Of a stretch of DNA of 64,000 nucleotides, positions 57,736 to 64,000 are shown piece by piece. Both the position numbers and the translations under genes were made by a program. Below the pieces are notes generated by a model. The model worked only from the letters and a program-made list of their open reading frames with translations. It did not search any database and was not told the DNA's origin. Source of the DNA: Lotus japonicus (taxonomy: Eukaryota; Streptophyta; Magnoliopsida; Fabales; Fabaceae); NCBI RefSeq assembly GCF_012489685.1, contig NC_080041.1, forward strand, positions 31,423,780 through 31,487,779, given 5' to 3'. Positions within the stretch are counted from its first letter, which is position 1. The number at the start of each line of letters is the position of its first letter.

Positions 57736-58385
57736 ATTGATCGATCCATATTGGTAGCAACATATAGTCGCATCATATGACACTAACGTTTGATTATATT
57801 AATATCTAGTTTGACTTTGTGTTGTTGGATGAGTTGTCATCTAACTTGAGCTAAATTGATAAGTTTATTTACCATGTTATGTAATTAAATTCCAATAACA
57901 TGTTTTATCTTTTATGCGTGGTAATTGCATGGAGTTAACCCTTTCTGTTTGCTACTTGTTGTTTGGGCGCTTAACGCTATTAGGCGATGAAGAGCCTTCC
58001 GACGATGCTTAGCCATGCATAAGATGGATAAGGGATAGTAAACGACAGAGTAGAGATGGAAGAAGCTGTTTGGTCTTCTTTTTGTAGTCTATGTTTGAGT
58101 CTTCTTTGTCAACTGAAAACTCTATTACTAAAACTCTGCTTTAGCCACTGTCTAAGTGTGCGTACTTATTTTGAACCCTGGTTATCATATTGTAAGTTAC
58201 TATTACTATATGTTGGGAATATGTTGTTTAATTAAGGTTATGTTATGTTCCCAACCCTATGGATGAAATGTTCAGTTTGTTTTCAAAAAAAAAAAATACC
58301 TTTGTGTTTTAGGATTGCAAAATAGTCCTTAAACTTTGATAGACTACTAATGTGATTCCTCAGTAGAGAAATTGGGCCGTTATAA

Positions 58386-59891
58386 CTTTTACGAATAAAT
58401 AGAAGGTTATCATGATTAAATCTAGAAGAAACAAAACAATAAACTTAAATAAGTAAAATTAAATAGGAAGAGCCTCATTATTGAAAGAGCAACAAGCAAT
58501 CTGTCTCAAAGCAAACATATTTGAATCCAAGATCCATTGCAAGAAGCATAACCAACAGAGTTAAGGACACTCGCCAACCCCGATGACTAATTCTGAACTG
58601 GAAAAGAAGAAGTAGAGGCCAAGACCTCTTCGTCACAATCATGAGCAATCATATCAAGTCCCACAACAGAAGCATCTCAAATAGAATCACCAACATTTAT
58701 TTTAGTCCATCTTGGGGAAGAAGGACGCCAAGCCAAACCAAACCTAGGAATCACAAGGACCAGAACCTAGAATGCGAGGCAAGATCGAATAACAACCGCT
58801 CATAAAAGCACCTTATTACAAGAAGAGGTACCATAGTAAAAATCCAAGTAATAAATGTAAGTTAAGCAAATATTTTTATTATTACTTATCTCGCTTTAAT
58901 ATTAATTTGGACATATTTTAATAATCTCAATTCTTACATTAATAAAATAAAATAAATTAATGTTGTATCTAGGAAATACAAAATAAAAATCAGAGTGAAT
59001 AGTCAGTCATCTTGAACTTAAAAAAATATGTGGTCTGAAAAATAAACTTTGTATTAAATGACTTATGAGGATTATTTTTTTCCACTCTAATGGACTAATA
59101 TGATACTTATAAATAAATTAATAAATAAAATAAGAAAATTCTAGGTCATTTATCGTAATTGTGACACAGGATCGTGGGTTATTTAACACAAATTTCACTT
59201 AGAGTCATTTAGACAACCTAAATAAAAGGTGGTGGCCCGAAATTGCTCCGATAAGATTATGGCAGCAGCAACGACGTACCCAACTCATGTCCTTTCTCCA
59301 TCGCCCATGGAAGCTCTGGGGCTTCGGTGGACAATGCTTATAGCCTTTGAACTTGATTTTCTAAATGTTTGCTTTGAGACCGATTATTTGCAGCTTTTTA
59401 GGTGATGGAGAAATTACCATGCAGCCATGCATGGGACTCGTACTTGACATATGTGGTTAGCGAATTCCGCTCTTTTTTGTGTTTTGTTTGATTATGTTAA
59501 TTTATCTTTTACATGTAGGACTCGTAATAAGGTTGCTTTTTTACCCGAACGACGTCCTTTTCCCCTGACATAGTTTGGATAGAGGAGGTTCCGCCGAAAA
59601 CTTTTTCTCTTGTAAATGCTAATATCTTGACTTCGATGTCATTTTTTTTTAGTTTACAAAAGCATCTTTAAAAAAAATCTTATAAAGGTACAACAAATTA
59701 GGAACATAGGTTTTTTTTTAACTCTTATGACTTGAGCTATGATTCGATCATTTGAGTACAAGAGGATATTGAAACTACAAAGGGCCCTAAAAAGAGGGTC
59801 AATAACATTTCACATTTTCTATTATGCTCTCTATGTATGTTGAGCTCCATAGTCCATGCTCATTGAAATTTGAAACAACAAAGGGCTCTAA
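58386..59891. other. Mostly non-coding interval with a possible RNase H stub
   Basis: At 59305-59410 the frame reads WTMLIAFELDFLNVCFETDY, then LQLF, similar to the LINE RNase H stretch A...LxxVxFETDxxxLV. The rest is AT-rich without signal. Confidence 0.3.
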
Positions 59892-61132
59892 GAGCAACTC
59901 CAATGCATAGAGTTCTTATTTGGTTTCTTACACATTATTTAGCACTATTCTGCACTATTCATGTGGGCCCGTACTACCACATCAGACTTAAGAAACTCTT
60001 AAGAAATTGAAGCAGATTTTGCTCCAACCCATAGTTCCTTAAATTACTATTACAAGGATCTCACATGTGTCCCACCATACACATTAATTTATAATATTTA
60101 TTATCACCCAATTTAGATTTATAATTTAATACTAAATTAATACTATGATTAAATTAAATTAGTTTCTTTTAATTTCCTAATACTATAATTAAATAGTAAT
60201 AATTGGGCTAAAATTTCAAAAAAAAAAGTGGGCTGATGAGAGGAGCCCAAATGGACAAAAAAACCGGCCCAGCCGGTCAAAATAGGCACAAATGGCCAAA
60301 AAACTGGCTCTAGCCGGTTAACTAGGGGCCCAAACGGGCAAAAAATCGGGTGAACCGGTCACCTGGGTATAAAATCTTCCATTCCTCTCTTCTCCCACTT
60401 GAAACTCTAGTTCTCCTCCCTCACCTCTAATCAGCCGTCTCCTTCCTCTCTCCCTCTCTCTGCTTGAATTCCATTTTTTATCACATCACAAACACAAGCC
60501 AACCTACATCTCTCTCACTTCTTCTCGCTCTCTCTGGTCCACGTCTCCATGTCCCCAGCCGGCCACCAAACCGCCACCACCGCCATCAAACAACCACATG
60601 CAGTCACCATCGGCCACCAAACAACGACCACCGCCACCATACAGCCTCCATCCGACCCCCACAACCCCTGTTTTATAGCTTCAAAGCCTTGAAGCTTGCA
60701 AAAATCCTTCCTTTTCACACATGCAAGATTAATGCTTTCAGATCAGAGCTTCCTGAACTTCATCAGAGAATAATTTTTTTATTTATTTATGTAAATATCA
60801 ATTTTTTGTGTAAAGTTTCAATTTTTTCATGTAAAGTTTCAATTGATTCAATAAAATTGTAATTTTTCGTCCTCTGATTATGTCTCTGTTGAACTTGAAT
60901 TGTTCAATTTCATCATTTCTGTTATCTTTACCTCTGAAAGTTGTTGGGGAAGTGAGAGAAAATAATATATTTTAATTAAGAAACTGATAAAGCAAAGTTG
61001 CTTGCAGAAGCAACTCTGCACTGTAGTTAAGAAACCCAAACTGCCAACTAAGCAAGCTCCAATGGGTTGAAAATTTAAGAAACGGTTCTTAGCAACTCCT
61101 GCTGGGTTAAGAAACTAGCGTTGGAGTTGCTC
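59892..61132. mobile_element. PIF/Harbinger-like non-autonomous element
   Basis: Ends GAGCAACTCCAATGC and GCGTTGGAGTTGCTC, inverse over at least 13 bases with small mismatches, flanked by TAA (59889-59891 and 61133-61135). 1.24 kb. The subterminal motif TTAAGAAAC recurs at both sides. The inside has a TATAAAA box near 60370 and a CT-rich, leader-like stretch (60375-60720) with a low-complexity open frame 60464-60862 (HHRHQTTTCSHHRPP). No transposase. Confidence 0.75.
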
Positions 61133-61215
61133 TAAAGACCTGTCACATCAAGATGAGACGTGGCACTGCACGTGTCGCTATGCTGTTCTGCGTCGTACCC
61201 TTGTTTGTGTTCCTG

Positions 61216-61225
61216 TATATATAAA
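61216..61225 (+). promoter_or_regulatory. TATA box of the SKP2-like gene
   Basis: TATATATAAA about 30 bases upstream of the likely start near 61250. The leader exon ends at CTCAG/GTAACC (61313/61314). Confidence 0.6.
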
Positions 61226-61772
61226 CCAGCCTTCTCGCAGCAACTTGCATACAAACTACAACCGAAGTAACCAAACTCACTCACATAACATTGTTAGCTA
61301 CACACAGCCTCAGGTAACCACCATTTCCACTTCACTCATAACATTGTTTTCCACTTTTTCTATGATCATTTTCTTCTTTGCTGTTTCTTATCTTTTGTTT
61401 CAATTTTTCTGTAAGAATGAATTAAATGGGTTGGTGGAGTTTTCACCTTTTGTGTCATTTCAATAACTACTGGGTTGCTGCTGCTTCATGATGAAATGTT
61501 TTAAAATTTCATAAAAAGGTGCTTATTTACCCTGTTCTGCTCCATTTGATCTTTCTAGTGATCATTTTGCTTTAGTTTGATGCTTCTGAGAATTTTTAGT
61601 CGTGAGAAATCTGTAATGGGTATTACTAGAATGTGCCAATTTCTACTGATCAGTCTAGAAAGTTTTTATTATTACATTTATTTTTATTTTTTGTATTTGC
61701 ATTACGATGGTGATAGTGATTGCGATTTTTAGTTTATTATTTTTATCTTTCTGTTGTTTTCAGGGGTAATTA

Positions 61773-62588
61773 CAGTAGAAACTCTTTAAATTAATAATGT
61801 CAGGACCGGATAAATTTATTAATTTAGAGAGTTATTAATTTATCAATAAATTATTAATTATTAATTTAAAGATTTTTTAAGTAAACCGTACATACTAAAC
61901 AAAAATGTAACTTTATGATACAATACAAAAAATACAACACCTGAGCTATTGGATGCAGGGACGGATACATGTTGTAGTGTATGAGGGCACTTGCCCTCAC
62001 TTGACTTTGGAATAAATGATTAGAAAAAAAAAAATGAGTAGTAAAAGTATGTGATTTTTTATGCTTTCTTTGGTAAAAAATGCCCTCACTTGTATCTCAC
62101 ATTGTTAAATGCTCTCACTTGAGTAGTAAAAGTATGATTTTTTATGACTCCTTTGGTAAAAAATGCTTTCACTTGTATCCGGTTTGGTAAAAAATTTCAT
62201 AACTTCTAATAGTATATATTATTTTATTTTTTTACGAATTTATATGTTTGTATTGCCCTCACAACATTAAATTTATGGATCCGTCACTGATTGGATGCAA
62301 TAAGAAAAGTTAGAGATGAGCTCCAAATAGACTTGAACTTTAAAGGAAAACAGACAACTATTGAATTATATTTCAATAGAGTGTAATATTTTTTTTTCAG
62401 TTTCTATGAATTATTAATTTATGATTTTCTTGGGACCGAAAATTATAGAGGGGTCTCCCAAAAAATTATTATCTTATTATTTTATTGAGTTTTTCAATTT
62501 TTTACATTGGCCCAAGTCAGGACTGGACAAATTTATTATTTTAGAGAGTTTATTAATTTACCGAGTATTAATTTAAAGAGTTTCTACT
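61773..62588. mobile_element. Pogo/Emigrant-like MITE (host of the hAT MITE)
   Basis: CAGTAGAAACTCTTTAAATT at the left is inverted in AATTTAAAGAGTTTCTACT at the right, with TA on both outer sides (61771-61772 and 62589-62590). The ends match the Emigrant type (CAGTAxAACCTCTxTAAATTAATA). About 474 bp after removal of the nested MITE. Confidence 0.85.
61956..62289. mobile_element. hAT MITE nested in the pogo-like MITE
   Basis: CAGGGACGGATACATG and GGATCCGTCACTG ends with an exact 8-bp duplication ATTGGATG (61948-61955 and 62290-62297). 334 bp. The inside repeats GCCCTCACTTG several times. Confidence 0.9.
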
Positions 62589-63171
62589 TACTTGTGAGTC
62601 CTGAACACGTGTTTGCGTTTTGCTTTTGTTTTGCTGAACCCCTGTCTACTGAAAATCTAGGTTCTGGAATTTTTCAGGCCTTATCCATTTCCTTTGCGAG
62701 ACGTCACTTCGTGTGTGTTTGGATATACTTTCAACTCACATTAGCACACATTCTAATGAAAAAAAACTAGTTTTTTCAGAAAATAAACTAGTTGGATTGG
62801 TTGAAATGATTTTTCATATCCGACGTAACTCTAATACAAACATACCCTTATTATATACTTTGTTTGGTTATTAAATTTGCCATGCTTTTGTTTATTGAAA
62901 GGTGGTGTGTGGTGCAGGAAATGATTGGCAAATGGAGCATGAGGAGTGAGGAGTTGAACTTGTGCTTTAAGAAGCTTATGATGGTTGGAAATAGTGAGAA
63001 AAAAGTGATTATGAATAGTGGGGCGATGACGGAATGGAAGGATATTCCTTTGGAACTTTTGATGCAGATTTTGTCACTTGTGGATGATCAGACAGTGATT
63101 AAAGCTTCTGAATTTTTTCGTGCATAGAGAGATGCAATTGGCTTTGGTCTTACCCGTTTATCACTCTCATG

Positions 63172-64000
63172 GTACACATGTTAACATGAATTACATTACC
63201 TTTTTTCTGTTTGTCTGCTATTAAAGTGTATTTTCTTTGTTTCTATTGTTTAATTATATGAAGTTGTTCTGCTATGCAGCAATTAGATTCTCGCATTAAG
63301 TTTTACAGTATAACCCAGTGTTAACATGTGTTCCTGGGTACAGATTAAAGAAGAAGTAGCACCTTGTTCTAATTTCAATATTTGTTTTGTGTGTCTCAAT
63401 ATGCAATTTTCTTCCTTTTGTCTAGGAATCTACAAGCTTAATATGCATTCCAGTGGCACTTGCATATCTTCAGTCATTTAATAATAGGCTGGTATTTTCT
63501 CATGAGAATGAAATATGCTTAGGAGTTAAACATTAGCCTTTGGTTTTTTAAGTAAATAGGTGTCATGTGGATTACTTTGATTCCTTTTGGATTACGGTTG
63601 AATAAAATTATGTTTGATAGAATGAAGTTTGACAAAATGAAGTTTAAAAGTATGAATTTGTGTTTGGAAATGATAGATAAAAGTAATTTAAAAAAAATGT
63701 TTTTTAGATAGATAAATCTAAAAGTACTTGTAGACATAAAATTACTGAAAAAGGGCTTGTGATTCAGAAATACTCTAATGAAAGGAACGTAGGAGGGTTT
63801 GATGTTGAATCATATCATTTATTTTCTCTTTCCGTCTACAACTAAAAGTTGAAGTGAAAAAATATTATGTGCTAAAAAAGGTTACAATTGCAATTTCCGC
63901 TTTTTTTCATCAGGTTCGGGTAGAGACCAAAGGTCTTGAGCAGCTGATCCGACAATACAACTCAGCCCCCCCTCCCCCCCAAGGAAGATGCCCAACAAAT
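63172..64000 (+). other. Downstream of the SKP2-like exon, presumed intron
   Basis: No second SKP2-type LRR exon was recognised before the window end. T-rich intron-like sequence, with a C-rich run at 63967-63980. Confidence 0.35.

Larger units (their letters stand above)
56030..58385 (+). mobile_element. Diverged relative of the 5139-9223 LTR
   Basis: Shares TATGAAGAAGAAAGTTCAG, GAAGGAAGTTTCTTCATCCG, the GACTGCAAAAAGTAGTTTTTCG region, TTTTCTGAGGCTTCGGC and the order TATA box, leader, donor with 5139-9223. Both ends are unclear. It probably ends near CAGTAGAGAAATTGGGCCGT. No coding domains. A second solo-LTR-like copy. Confidence 0.6.
61250..63171 (+). pseudogene. SKP2-like F-box gene, first exons, premature stop
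   Basis: Leader exon to 61313; leader intron 61314-62917 (acceptor GTGGTGCAG); coding exon 62918-63171 with ATG at 62921. It reads MIGKWSMRSEELNLCFKKLM, then TEWKDIPLELLMQILSLVDD and QTVIKAS. This matches the start and F-box of plant SKP2A/B (ELNLCFxxMxMxG...EWKDIPxELLMxILxLVDDxxVI). The next codons are EFFRA-TAG-RDAIGFGLTRLSLSW, where the family has a Cys, then Trp-Arg-Asp. TGG has become TAG at 63125-63127, and FF/RA differ too. The exon then meets a donor (CATG/GTACAC). With the stop, a functional F-box and the LRRs cannot be made; a downstream restart would lose the F-box. SKP2-type proteins recruit substrates to SCF ubiquitin ligases. Later exons lie outside the window or are absent. Confidence 0.75.

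Noticed and set aside
60464..60862. 132-codon frame as a gene
   Set aside because: H/P/T-rich low complexity in a CT-rich leader-like part of a TIR element, with no domain. Likely a chance frame.

Overview
This window is nuclear DNA from a flowering plant. It has GT-AG introns, AT-rich spacers and plant-only families: an ACR-type ACT-repeat protein, a SKP2-like F-box gene, B3 and FAR1 domains, and plant SINEs, MITEs and LTR elements. A eudicot, perhaps a legume, is my impression rather than something shown. Most of the window is transposable elements nested in one another. Only three host loci are visible: the first exon of an unrecognised minus-strand gene at the left edge (1-181), an intact seven-exon ACR3 gene (49037-54351), and a SKP2-like F-box first coding exon carrying a premature stop (about 61216-63171).

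Left part (0.6-14 kb). A decayed copia remnant was interrupted by a 5'-truncated L1-type LINE (2156-10693, 13-bp target duplication). The LINE was in turn interrupted by a 4.1-kb solo-LTR-like insertion (5139-9223, 5-bp duplication). At 12.1-14.1 kb a decayed hAT element carries a second, short LINE (13173-13807) whose 3' tail is (TA)n rather than poly(A).

Middle (14-34 kb). A 5.8-kb minus-strand LTR retrotransposon with two identical 216-bp LTRs and no gag-pol (14234-20009). Then an hAT MITE with an exact 8-bp duplication, a TIR MITE, a TRIM-like element, a broken Nudix hydrolase gene, and a Mutator-type MITE with ~311-bp terminal inverted repeats (25450-26363). Next, a CACTA element (27016-31027) carries two consecutive exons of a RAD7-like LRR gene and two Ulp1-protease exons. 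Forty bases beyond it is a 1.9-kb almost fully palindromic foldback made of two head-to-head hAT ends (31071-32944).

The most notable unit is an 11.7-kb Mutator-like element (34030-45720) with a perfect 9-bp target duplication and matching termini. It carries a FAR1/MURA-type transposase with DDE, SWIM and CCHC motifs; a nine-exon Ulp1-type cysteine protease of 508 aa with an intact H-D-C triad; a two-exon GRF zinc-finger protein with a C-terminal membrane segment; and a double-B3-domain protein broken only at a six-G run. A homogeneous 100-bp-period minisatellite (about 11.5 copies) lies between the protease and transposase genes. This looks like a recently active MULE with a large accessory gene set.

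Right part (46-64 kb). The ACR3 gene has introns colonised by SINE, MITE and LTR fragments. It is followed by a SINE with a 15-bp duplication, a broken plant-mobile-domain gene, a relative of the solo LTR at 5-9 kb, and a 1.24-kb element with a TAA duplication and GAGCAACTCC ends. The window closes with the SKP2-like gene, whose leader intron holds a hAT MITE nested inside a pogo/Emigrant-like MITE.
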